Source of the DNA: Monosiga brevicollis MX1
Lineage: Eukaryota; Opisthokonta; Choanoflagellata; Craspedida; Salpingoecidae
DNA length: 64,000 nucleotides
Assembly: GCF_000002865.3 (NCBI RefSeq)
Contig: NW_001865060.1
Location: 325,664-389,663, forward strand
Reading direction: 5' to 3'
The notes under the pieces are model-generated. The model was not told where the DNA came from. It made no database searches and saw only the letters and a list, made by a program, of their open reading frames with translations. The number at the start of each line of letters is the position of its first letter. The first letter of the stretch is position 1. The translations under genes were made by a program, and so were the position numbers. Below, piece by piece: positions 1 through 12,200 of the stretch.

Positions 1-3000
1 ACGCTTTTGACATACCGTGTAGGGCTGATAGGTACCGGCGGGACAAGCCTTGCAAGAGCCAGCAGAGGCACTGCCACAACCGTCGCGGTAGTAGCCTGCG
101 CTGCATGCAGCGCATGTCTTGCAGGAGTATGAGCGATGTGAGCTCGAGTCCTGGTACTTGCCGGCTTCACAGACATCACAGCGTCCGGGGCCGGTGCCAC
201 CCGAGCATTGAGCCAGCTTCAAGCCAACGCCGCATGTGGTGCAATATGTGCATGTGCTACCACGGAAAGAATTTGTTGGCTGATACTTGGCAGTTGGGCA
301 AGCTGTGCATGAGCCAGCATAGCCACCGGCACATGAAGTTTGGTAATAGCCGGCTGAGCAGGCCTTGCCTGACTGCGAGCACGTAAGACAAGAGAGGGAT
401 CGGTGGCTGGTGGAAGTTTGGAACTTGCCGCTCTGGCAACCAGTGCAAGTTCCTGGGTTGGTGGTTGAGGGGGTGGCCAGGTACTGGCCGGCACCGCATG
501 TGTTCCAGTTGGCGCAAGAGCTGTATCGGTGGGAGTTTGTGCTGCGGTAGGTGGGTGAAGGGCATGCGGTGCAAGTGCCGGGGCCAACGCGTAGACCACT
601 GCTAATCTGCTCGGTGAAGTATTCACCCGCATCGCAGAATCGGGCTGACTTGCAGGTTGATGACTTGTGTGAATTGGAGTCTTGGTATGTGTGAAGGCCA
701 CAGTTCTGTTGACGCGAGAGGGTGATGGGTGGCGGCAAAAAGGCACTGGTATGAGCTACTCTGAGGATTATTTCTCGAGTTCAGGATTCTGAGCAAAGGG
801 CGTTGGGTGTCAACATACCGAGCAAGTGGTGCCGGCGGTGATTGTGCAACCGTAGTACTTGCCAATGCCACAGGCAGCACATGTTTTGCAGGAAGCGGCA
901 CGATGGGAGTTGGCGTTTTGGTAGGTACCGGAAGAGCAAGTGTAGCAGCTGCCGGGCGTGCTACCGGTGCATCCACCCTGATACTGGCCCGAGTCGCAGA
1001 CGGTGCCGTATGACGAGCAAGACTTGCATGAGCTCTGTCCTGTTGCCGTTTGGAACTGGCCCTAAGAAACGTACGTATCAAACATTCAGCGATATGGAAA
1101 TTACATTTTGCTAGTTGATAGTGTACACACAGGCGTCATCGTGAAACCCGCTCCCATTTGAAATAAGACCGAACTGACGTACCCCTGGGCATGCAGTGCA
1201 TGATGTTCGACCAGTTGTACTGGCATATGTTCCGGCTGCGCAGTTCTTGCACGACCAACTGTTGTGCGTGGCCTCTTGGTATTTTCCGGTTTGACATACT
1301 ATAATTGGTAGGGCCAGTGTGGTTGGTTTGTCCTTTGTACGGTGGTAGTCAAAGTAATTATTTGGCGAGCGAGAAGGGCCCATGGCATGTTACAAACCTT
1401 GACAGCCTTGGTTGGTGATATCATTGGTGAATTTGTAGTAGCCAGCCGCGCATGCAGCGGTGTTGCACGCATATGTGTCACAGCCACCCGTGCAAGTGTT
1501 GCAAGTCCCATCGCAGGAGTTGTCACACGAATCATCACCACTGTTACAGCTGCTATCGCATCCCTATTTCAGCAAAGAAAAGTGTCAATGGGTGAGCATA
1601 CACACTTCACTCCAGTGTGTCGCGGAAGCATGAGTGATCTCGTACATAGTTGTCACATGTCTCGCCAGAATTGCAACTATCGTCGCAAGAACGTCCGTTG
1701 CAGCCAGTGCACACGCCACCTTTACTATTGCAGGGGGCCGTCCAGGCAACATCACGGCGGTTTCGCGAAGGAGTGGGATGGAGCAAATCGAGGGCTTTGC
1801 GATTGATGATGAGCTGGGTCATGGAGACTGGGTGACCCTTTTCATCCACCCCCATCGTGGCGTTACAGTCGGCCAAGCGAGCCAAGAACATGTTCATGTC
1901 ATGGGGGGTGACGTATGCGGGCAGGGCGCTAAAGGTTTGGGCCTTCATCAGCGAGCGCAAGGAATAGGGGTGGTAGGAGCGCACAAGATCGTTGGCAGTG
2001 GCACAGCTGGTCTCCAAGCCACCCATGGGTTCATGGGCGAGTTGAATCCAGGGGAGGCCAAGAGCCGAGTGATCGAGACCAGCCAGGACCTGACTGACGA
2101 CTGCGCAGAGCGGATGTTGTGATTGCCAACAAGCCGTCTCAATGACATCACGCCAGCTGGCCTCATCGCGATCGATGGAATAGGTCACATGCGCAGAGGT
2201 GATGTTGTCGTTGGTGGTAGCAAAGTGAATCAAGGCCTTGGGAAGGTAGAGAATATCATTCTCGCGCAAAGTCAACTGACGACAGTGCATCCGTTCGAGG
2301 TCCTTGATGGCCCAATTGCGGCAGCCTGTGTGTGAAGGGGCGCAAAACAGTGTGTGAGGAAGCCAGCCTTGCGAGCCCATTGCTGTTTTGAGATGCAGGA
2401 CATACCTTCGGGGTTGCTAATCTCCAGTTCGTAGATTTGAGCAAGCTGGGCGGGTGTCGCTTCGGGCCAGTCGGCGGAGCTGTCGTTGGTGCCAGTGCAG
2501 ATGGTCCACTCCTTGTGGCCAAAGACTTGCACCACCACAACATCATACTGATCCGTGTGGGGAGGCAGGGCCAAGGCATGTGGAGCGGAGATGTAGGCGT
2601 GTGCTGTGACTTCAGAAGCGCCAAAGACGTCGAGAAGCATGTGCTCAAAGGGAGATTGGGGCACATCTTGAAATTCGCGGCGGATGACGGCGGACTGTCC
2701 TTCGGCATAGAAGCGGGGACCCTGCACGCTCCAATCGGTGGTGTTGATGGTTTGAGAGCGGGCCTTGTTGTTACGAAGGACAAAGACGTTGTCGTCATCG
2801 TGAAATTGGACAAGGGTTTCAGCGAGGAGGGCGTCGACATGTTTCAAGTCTTCAAACCAAGAATCAGAGGCCCACAAATCTGCACTTTTCTTGGTGGCGA
2901 TGGCTGGAATGTGGAGCAAGTCTTGTCGATAGTAGTGTTGCAAGAAGGCTGTGGGAGTGATGGCGTCTCCAAGCATTTGACGAAGCAGATGGTGATCAAC

Positions 3001-3132
3001 AGCAGAAACTTGTGGCAGATCGGGCATGTCAGGGCTTGATGTCGATGTAGCCACGGTGGCTAGACACGCCAGCAGGATCAGCATGACCCGCAGGCCTGCC
3101 CCGACTGGATGACGGGTGGCATCGGTGGCCAT
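1..3132 (-). CDS. JmjC-domain receptor-like protein, left copy (partial, continues beyond window start)
   Basis: Likely exons on the minus strand: 2406-3132, 1646-2325, 1398-1563, 1183-1298, 819-1061 and 16-705; each boundary shows GT and AG. The start at 3132 is followed by a hydrophobic signal peptide (MLILLACLATVA). Exon 1 carries the JmjC/cupin iron motif HTD in LPPHTDQYDVVVVQVFGHKEW-type context, and exon 2 the distal histidine in TSAHVTYS, as in the ribosomal oxygenase (NO66/MINA53) group of 2-oxoglutarate oxygenases. Exons 3-6 encode cysteine-rich TNFR/GCC2-GCC3-like repeats. The last four exons have exactly the same lengths (166, 116, 243, 690 bp) as the right copy. CCP and HYR exons are expected to the left of position 1. 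An extracellular or ER-luminal oxygenase role is inference. Confidence 0.8.
1..3132 (-). repeat. Left arm of a large inverted repeat (partner 6053-9200)
   Basis: The arm mirrors 6053-9200. Positions 219-746 and 8454-8981 encode the same 175 residues even in a non-coding frame, which means near base-for-base identity. Intron 4 (1062-1182 versus 8010-8130) is the same 121 bp. Identity falls in exons 2-3 and returns in the 3' part of exon 1. The arm continues past the window edge. Confidence 0.9.
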
Positions 3133-5671
3133 GGCGAGGGTTTGTGCTAGGCAAATGTCTGGCAGCGCATCAGGCGAGCGTGACTAAAACAGGTGGACCG
3201 ACCAGGAAAGGTGAGGCGATTCAGACCAAAGTGCAAGATACACCAGTGAAAAGACATGATTGGGCTGTGAGAGCCTGAATCCACACTCACCAGTGCGCGT
3301 ATCAGGCAGGAGGTTAACAATGCCCCTCTCGCGTCCGTCCCCCTTGCATGAACAACAGAGTGCGGTGCGGTGCAGTGCGGTGCGGTGCGGTGGAGTCCCA
3401 AGCTCGACGACGCTGCGTGATCAGAGGGCGTTTAATGGTGGTGGAGGGTGCGTGGTGTCAAGGTGTAGTGGAAGTGCAGAGATACAGAGAGGTACAAGAG
3501 GGAGAGAGGGAGAGATGCAGAGGGAGAGATGCGCGGTCAGAGGGAGAGTAAGCTCGGAGAGAGAGAGGGAGAGAGGAAGAGAGAGAGGGAGAGAGAGAGA
3601 GGGAGGGACTTGTTTTGGTCTCGTTTGTCAAGCGGTGTGGTGTATTGTGTGGGTGTGGGGGTGGTGGGGTGGTTGCCAGAGGGGGACAGGCGGCAGTGAG
3701 AAGGACGGGCACTGTGTAAACCGTGGAGTGGGACAGAGGGAGCGCGGGACCAATTGCTGAAATTGCTCGAGTGGCGGATAGGCTTTGGGCAATCGGCGGG
3801 TGTCAGGATGATGGGTCTGGTGTCCGTGGTGGTTGTTTGTGGGTGTGGGAGTATCGCTGCTATGGCAGGGCAGCTTCCCAGCCCTGGCACGGCCAAGGCA
3901 CCAGGTGAACGGTGGTTCTCATTTGCAGGCGAAGGCGTGCATCTTTCATGCATGACGCTGCCGTTTTGTCAAGAAGATCGCTCGACTCATTTCTGTAATT
4001 TTCTTGTCAGAGGATTACCGTCGAGTTCCGTTTGTTACATATTGGGCACGTGATTGTGACAAACAGGACTGCTTGTATGGACCAATCGGATGACAATTTT
4101 GAGATGACACTGTTGTGAAAGGTGTGGGACTGCACACACGTTTGATGAACGTGTGCAAAAAAAAAACAAGAAATGGCTTTCGCGTATTCGGACTGGATGT
4201 TGAGTGCGCGTGCGTGTGGGATCCTCATCGCGATCAATACACCCGCCGGAATGTTCTCTCCTATGCAGCCATCCAGGTTCTTGGATCACCGTCGTCATGA
4301 TGAGGGTCGGTGCTAATGACGAAGAGCTGGCTTCAGGCACAGGAGCGCTGACCTCGAAAAAAAGCCAACAGGAGCTTGTTGGTTTGGGAGACCTCGCAAA
4401 TTCAATCGATGAGTCATGATCACGTGCCCAACGTTAGAGCCATTTGCCGATGACGAGGATGACGAGGATGATGCGGATGATGAAGGAGGATGATGATGAA
4501 CCGTTGTTTGTTTCTTTTCCAGAAGCAATGTGGCGTTGACTCGCCGCGCGCAAGAGCGCAGTTGGGAGCCCCCAAAAAACAGCGAGCAGTTGTGAGTGAC
4601 GACATGGGCGGCGAGCCAAACAGAAAAAAGAGCAACTTGATGCCACTTGGCTCAACCACCTCAAGGCAGAGCCAAGTACGAGTGCGAAGATGGCGTTTGT
4701 TCTGAAAAAACACTCGGAAAGTGGGTGATAAAAGACCACTGCCGTGGCGGGGATTCCATCCCCTTTCCAAATGTCTACGGCGCGAGTGAACATGAGCTCA
4801 ACATCTATACCATCCGGCCACAAACTTGGCGCTGCCATTTTTTCCCCCCTGTGCCGCCGGAAGAGGTGGAAAACCAAATTGTCTTTTTTGTTTTGGTCGC
4901 GCTCCAAAATTGTCACACTATGGGTCTCAAAAGACCAAGCGCTTCTTTTTGCACCTTTGCTAATACAAAACCCACAACCCAATCTACAAAATCAAACCAC
5001 GTTATCCTTATAAGAGAACCCTCGTAGCTTTCCCAATGTTCGAGCCTCTGTTTTCGATAGCGAGGGAACCACGTCTCTGCATTCCTTTTGCTTCACATGC
5101 CAAATGATGTTGCTGTTTCAGCATCGTACCTTCATCTCTCTTTGTCTCTCCCATGTCCTCACGCTCTCTCTCTAACCTGAATTGCTCGTCTGTCTTGTAT
5201 GACTCGAACATGCCCCTCTCAGCAGGCCAGGCGCGGCTGGTCAAAAGTCCTCCCTGCATGAAATGAAGTCTGTGTGTGTGTCAGCTCCAAACGCTAGGCC
5301 CATGCTTTATGCTTCACAAGAGTCCCCCGCTCTGACCACGATCCGGCCACCATTGCCACGACTGCTGTTGGTCTTGACCCACATGTCTTGTTCGTTGGCC
5401 ATGTCATTGATCAGGATCGGATCCTATGGCTTCTTGGCTCGAAAGATTGGTGAATGTCACGCAATACCTCAGAACCTGGAATGGAGTGGATGTTGAGTTA
5501 CCCAGGTAAGGGCTGCACCTAAGAAAAATAAAAATACTAAGAAATTGTGGGGCAAGGGTGAGGTGAGGGTAGCGAAATGATCAATAAAGCAGCCGCCCCT
5601 ATACCCTAGACGTCAACATGTGGCACCCACCAACAACACACACCCACAAATGTTTTTGAATGTTTATGTTT

Positions 5672-5737
<66 letters not shown>

Positions 5738-6052
5738 AGCCCCCTCTGGCGCCCTCTGGCAGCTAGTCGAGCCCCCTCTGTTGTCGCCCCCCACGCCCTC
5801 TTCCCCCCACCACCACACACGCACAAGCCTCGGAGGTTTACTGGCTCTGTGTTGTGTTTACCGCTGTTCTTTCATTTTCCCCTCGGCTCGAGCCTTGCTC
5901 CCCTCTACCACCACCCACCTCCCCGTCTCCTTGTATCTCTGCCAGGGCTGGGCTGGGCGTCGAGCTGGGCTTGTGGTTGAGACCTTTCACCTGCGCAGCT
6001 TGCTCACTGCCACACACCACGCCGTTGCTCTTCTCCACGTTGACCGTGGGCC
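3133..6052. other. Spacer between divergent gene copies; putative shared upstream region
   Basis: About 2.9 kb between the two divergent start codons. It holds a GCGGT-type short tandem repeat (about 3358-3395), a GA-rich tract (about 3490-3605), a GAT/GAG-rich stretch (about 4447-4500) and a long CA tract (5672-5733). Several open frames of 90-180 codons occur, but none shows a recognisable domain or consistent splice structure. The simplest reading is two 5' regions plus low-complexity DNA. Confidence 0.5.
5672..5733. repeat. (CA)n microsatellite
   Basis: About 31 uninterrupted CA units upstream of the right-hand JmjC gene. Confidence 0.97.
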
Positions 6053-9000
6053 ATGCCCCACCATCCAACTTTGGGCACCTCACGGCGGCAGCCGCGTCGG
6101 GCGCTGCCTCTTCTCCTTGCCTTGTGTGCCATCACCCTCGCCATGGTCAACGCCACACCGAGCGACCCAGCGATCGAGTCGGAGCGTATTTTCAAAGACA
6201 TGCTGGGAGACCTCTCCGCCGTTGACTTTTTCCAAGACTACTATCGTCACGATTTCTTGCATCGCCCTCACGACAAAGTCGGCACTCAAGGTGCCCTGTG
6301 GGCCTCTGATTCTTGGTTTGAAGACTTGAAACATGTCGACGCCATTCTTTCCGAGACTCTGGCCCAGTTCCACGATGACGACAACGTCTTTGTCCTTCGT
6401 GATAATCGCTCCAAATCCTTGCGCATCAACACCACCGATTGGAGCGTGCAGGGTCCCCGCTTCTATGCCGAAGGACAGTCCGCCGTCATCCGCCGCGAAT
6501 TTCAAGATGTGCCCCAATCTCCCTTTGAGCACATGCTTCTCGACGTCTTTGGCGCTTCTGAAGTCACAGCACACGCCTACATCTCCGCTCCACATGCCTT
6601 GGCCCTGCCTCCCCACACGGATCGCTACGATGTTGTGGTGGTGCAAGTCTTTGGCCACAAGGAGTGGACCGTCTGCACTGGCACCAACGACAGCTCCGCC
6701 GACTGGCCCGAAGCCACACCCGCCCAGCTCGCTCAGATCTACGAACTGGAAATTAGCAACCCTGAAGGTAAGCTCCTGCTTTTGTTAAACTCAAGCTCTG
6801 CCTTACATCCTCAAGCAGTCCAAACGAATCTTCACACCCCTTTCCACTTGCTTATGTTTGGTCGACAGGTTGTCACAACTGGAAGGTGCAGGATCTCGCG
6901 AAGATGCATTGCCGTGAATTCACCCTGCAAGCTGGCGATGTTCTCTACCTTCCCAAGGCCTTGATTCACTTTGCTACCACCAACGACAACATCACCTCCG
7001 CACATGTGACCTACTCCATCGAGCGTACCGAGGCCACTTGGTCCGCCATGCTTGAAACGGCCTGCTGGCGCCTTCATGATCCTTTGTGCTCGGTCGTGAG
7101 CACAATTCTCGATTCTCTCGAAGTAACAGCGCACGGTCTGCCGTGGGTGCAGCTTGCCTACGAGCCCCTGGGTGGCATTAATGCCAGCTGCGACCGCTTG
7201 TCCCACCTGGTCCGCTCCTATGCCCCCTACTCTCTTCGCTCACAGCTGAGGAATGAGAAACACCAAGCCAGACTCGGATGGGTCACATCAAGAGACATCA
7301 ATCTGCTTCTCGCTCGTTTGGGCGATTGCCAAGCCAACCTCGGTGATGACGAGGTTCAACAGATCGTCACCATTTCTTCCCTCATTGAGGGCCCCGATCA
7401 TCACGAAGGCGTCGAACGCTCTCGCCGTGGCCCTGCCTGGACGCCTCCTGGCAACAGCAACGGCGGTTACTGTAATGGTTGCACTTACAACTCATGTGAC
7501 GACAGCTGTGACAGTGGGGAAACCTGTGACAATTATGTAAGTAAAGCCTGCAAACATATCCCTTTCGTGCACCACTTCCAATCACTTCATCGGCCAATTC
7601 ACCCCCATTGGCCTGCCCATGCGTGACATGAACTCAGGGCTGTGACAGAAGTTGTAACAGTGGTGATGATTCGTGTGACAACTCCTGCGATGGGACTTGC
7701 AACACTTGTGATGGAAGCTGTGATTCCACTGCCTGTTCTTCATGCTCATGTCGACCAGGATACTACAAATACACGAATTCCATCCACAATGGCGGTTGCC
7801 GAGGTTGGTGGCGTACGCCATTGGAGAGATCGTTTGCTGAAACCACCCAAACCTAATGATCGCTGGTTTCAACTCTTCCTCCCCTGAATCCAGCATGTCA
7901 AACCGGAAAATACCAAAACCAGTATACCAATAGCTGGTCGTGCAAAAACTGCGCAGCCGGAACATATGCCAGTACAACTGGTCGAACAGCATGCACTGCA
8001 TGCCCAGGGGTACGTCAGTTCGGTCTTATTTCAAATGGGAGCGGGTTTCACGATGACGCCTGTGTGTACACTATCAACTAGCAAAATGTAATTTCCATAT
8101 CGCTGAATGTTTGATACGTACGTTTCTTAGGGCCAGTTCCAAACGGCAACAGGACAGAGCTCATGCAAGTCTTGCTCGTCATACGGCACCGTCTGCGACT
8201 CGGGCCAGTATCAGGGTGGATGCACCGGTAGCACGCCCGGCAGCTGCTACACTTGCTCTTCCGGTACCTACCAAAACGCCAACTCCCATCGTGCCGCTTC
8301 CTGCAAAACATGTGCCGCCTGTGGTCGAGGAAAATATTACCGCTGCACAATCACCGCCGGCACCACTTGCTCGGTATGTTGCCACCCGACGCCCTTTGCT
8401 CAGAATCCTGGATACAAGGGAGAAACGAAAAGACCAAAGAGTAGCTCATACGAGTGCCTTTTTGCCGCCACCCATCACCCTCTCGCGTCAACAGAACTGT
8501 GGCCTTCACACATACCAAGACTCCAATTCACACAAGTCATCAACCTGCAAGTCAGCCCGATTCTGCGATGCGGGTGAATACTTCACCGAGCAGATTAGCA
8601 GTGGTCTACGCGTTGGCCCCGGCACTTGCACCGCATGCCCTTCACCCACCTACCGCAGCACAAACTCCCACCGATACAGCTCTTGCGCCAACTGGAACAC
8701 ATGCGGTGCCGGCCAGTACCTGGCCACCCCCTCAACCACCAACCCAGGAACTTGCACTGGTTGCCAGAGCGGCAAGTTCCAAACTTCCACCAGCCACCGA
8801 TCCCTCTCTTGTCTTACGTGCTCGCAGTCAGGCAAGGCCTGCTCAGCCGGCTATTACCAAACTTCATGTGCCGGTGGCTATGCTGGCTCATGCACAGCTT
8901 GCCCAACTGCCAAGTATCAGCCAACAAATTCTTTCCGTGGTAGCACATGCACATATTGCACCACATGCGGCGTTGGCTTGAAGCTGGCTCAATGCTCGGG

Positions 9001-9200
9001 TGGCACCGGCCCCGGACGCTGTGATGTCTGTGAAGCCGGCAAGTACCAGGACTCGAGCTCACATCGCTCATACTCCTGCAAGACATGCGCTGCATGCAGC
9101 GCAGGCTACTACCGCGACGGTTGTGGCAGTGCCTCTGCTGGCTCTTGCAAGGCTTGTCCCGCCGGTACCTATCAGCCCTACACGGTATGTCAAAACGTGC
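6053..9200 (+). repeat. Right arm of a large inverted repeat (partner 1-3132)
   Basis: The mirror axis lies near 4600: coordinates of matching points sum to 9192-9200, the 8 bp change being an indel within intron 5 (113 bp in the left copy, 121 bp in the right). See the left arm for the identity pattern. Confidence 0.9.
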
Positions 9201-12200
9201 AGCCGCAAAACCTAGCTGGCTGTGCGTGTTACTATAGGCTTTCATCGCCACGACACATCACCATTGCTCCCATTACGCTTTCCGCCGGCACACATCGGCT
9301 CAACTACGGGATATGAACGTTATTCTGTCTCTGTCTCACCCATACCGCCCGTCGCCGTCAATCATGCCGTAGGCCATGTACACCTCGTGCTTCCCATGCC
9401 CATCGTGCAGCAGCGGCTACACCCTCTCTGGCTGTGGTGGCTCGTCCGCTGGTACTTGTGTGGGCGTCACCTGCCCGGCCCTCTCTGCCGTCTCCCAAGC
9501 CACCGTGTCCTACTCCAATCCCAACCGCCGCTACCCCGTCTCGGCCACCTACACCTGCAACGCTGGCTACCAAATCACGGCTGGTGACTCAGTTCGCCAC
9601 TGCAGCACCTCTGCCACCTGGGGCGGCTCGTCCCCCACCTGCTCGCGCATCAATTGCGGAGCAGAGAGCGCCCCCTCCAATGGTGCCGTCTCGGGTCCCA
9701 CCCTCTACGGTGATAGCATCACCTACACCTGCAACGACGGCTACTCTCTGGTGGGCTCGGCCACCCGCACCTGCCAAGCCAATGGCCAGTTCTCCGGCTC
9801 CACCCCAACCTGCCAACCCGTGCCCTGCCCTGCCCTGCCCACCTTTGCCAATGGCATCGCCACAGGCAGTGGCCCCTTGTACATTGGTGATACCATCACA
9901 TACACCTGCAACGACGGCTACCAGGCTTCAGGGCCGACCTCGGCCACCTGCCAGGCCTCGGGCACCACCACCAGCTGGAGCGTTGCGCCTCCCACTTGCT
10001 CGCCCAAGACCTGTCCCACCCTCACCAGCCCGGCCAACGGTGCCGTCACCGTCTCCAACAGTGGCGTTTATCCCTCAACGGCCACCTACACCTGTGATGC
10101 TGGCTACACTGCCAGCGGTGGCTCCACCCAGCGCTCCTGCATCGGTGGTACCAGCTGGTCAGGGGGCCGCACTGACCTGCCAAGGTGTCACCTGTGATAC
10201 GCTGACCGCCCCATCCAACGGCGCTAGTACCATCACGAGCGGCCGCTACCCGCTTAGCACGGCATTTAGCTGCAACCCCGGCTACGAGCTTAGCGGGGCC
10301 AGCACGGCCGCTTGCAAGACGGATGGCTCCTGGACCAATCCCGTCCCCACGTGCCAGCCCTGTGCTGTTGACGAGTACAAGGCCGGGTCGGCTGCCGGTA
10401 CCAAGTGCACGGCCTGCCCAGCCTTCTCCTCCACCGACGATCTGACGGCTCGCGATGATTGTCTCTGTCTCCCGGGGTACGGTCTGGCTGGTTCCGACTG
10501 CGACGAGTGCCCCGTCAACACGGCCAAGGCCACGGTGGCCGACACCGCATGCACTGCCTGCGCTGCTGGTTATGAAGCCCCAACCACGGGCTCGGTCGAA
10601 TGCCAGGGCATCCAGTGCGCCGCCGCCCCCACCATTCCCTTTGGCAGCGTCTACACCACCAACGATAATCGCTACCCAGCACAGGCCGTGTACGCCTGTG
10701 ATACGGGCTTCCAACTCAGCGGCGGTGACTCGGGCACCCGTGCCTGCCAGACCTCGGGGGCCTGGGATGCTACACCTCCCATCTGTGAACCCATTTGCGG
10801 TGACGGCCTGCACGTGACGGGCGAGGAATGCGATGATGGCATTCTTGGGGGTACAGATGGCTGCCGTGACAACTGCACCCTGGTTCCGGGCTACTTTTGC
10901 CACACCACGGGCCAGCCCTGTTCGCTTTGTGCCTTTAGCACGGCCCCCGTGGATGTGGCCGCATCTTGTGACGACGTTGACGTGGCCTTTCGCATTTGGC
11001 AGGCTGGGACGTTTGGCAGCGCCATCACTCAACATCAGCAGTGTGGCACTGCCAGCTACGACAGCGCCTTTGTGGAGTGGCGTGGCCGTGCTCCGTCGTG
11101 CTCCAACCATCTGTATAACATCACGGTCACCTTTAGTAAGGGCGGCGTGGACCGTTCCGTGGCTGCCATCAACGTCACCGATGAGGTGGCCCCGACATTT
11201 GATGCCCAGCCCACGGGCGGCACGGTGCAATGCCACCAGATCCCGGACGGCAACACTGCCGTCACCGCCTCGGACACGTGCAGCAGCACTGACGCCATCA
11301 ACATCACCTTCACCGATGCCGTCACCCCGGGCTCCTGCCGCGATGCCTACACGTTGGTGCGAACCTGGTCGGCCATGGACGAATGTCTCAACGTGGGCCA
11401 AATCTCAACCACCTACACGGTGCAAGACTCGGTGGCCCCAACCTTTACCCAGGCCCCACAAGACCTGAACCTCGAATGCGACGGCACGACCCAGATGGAC
11501 GCCATTCAGACCTGGTTGGATCTGGCTGGCGGCGCCGTGGCTTCGGATCAGTGTGGCGGCACCATCACTTTCACCAACAACTTTGACCAGGTTCGGGCGG
11601 GGCTCAACACCAGCTGCAGCGCCACGGGCACCATTACCGTGACCTTCACTGCCACCGACCCGTGTGGCAATGCCGCCACGGCCACGGCCCGCGTCGTGCG
11701 TCGCGACACCACCAAGCCCACCTTTGTCAACTTTCCCCAGAGCTACGAGCTGCAATGCGACGAGGTTGTCCCGCCGCCGGCACTGGTGCAGGCCGTGGAC
11801 TCGTGTGACACCAACGTCGACGTCGTGCTCATCAGCAACGTTACCATTCCCGATCCGGACTGCGCGCATGGCTTTGTCGTGAACCGAACCTGGGCCGCGA
11901 CAGACGACTGCGGCAACGTGCGCACGGCCAGCCAGATCATCACGGTGGTCGACACACGCGGACCCATCTTCACGCGCGGACCCTCCTCACTGCTGGTCGA
12001 GTGCCAACAAGGGATCACGGAGCAGACCATTGCACGCTACTTGGCCACCCAGGCCAACGCCACGGCTGCAGACACGTGCGGGGGTGCTGTGACCTGGAGC
12101 TACGACCAAGCCGCGCTGGCCGTGAGCTGTGGCACAACGGGTAGCCACAACGTCACCTTCTTTGCCACCGACGTCTGCAATCGCACCAGCGCCGCATCAG

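Noticed and set aside
623-1081. Pro/Ala-rich frame on the minus strand, repeated at 8111
   Set aside because: It is an out-of-phase reading of the Cys-rich exon 5 and its intron; its conservation only reflects the inverted duplication.
4434-4982. 182-codon frame on the minus strand as a gene
   Set aside because: Low-complexity, with no recognisable motif; competing frames of similar length overlap it on both strands.
9434-10160. Start of the long 2101-codon frame as an independent Pro/Ala-rich protein
   Set aside because: Before about 10160 this frame is out of phase with the conserved CCP modules; it only becomes the coding frame after the G-run frame break.
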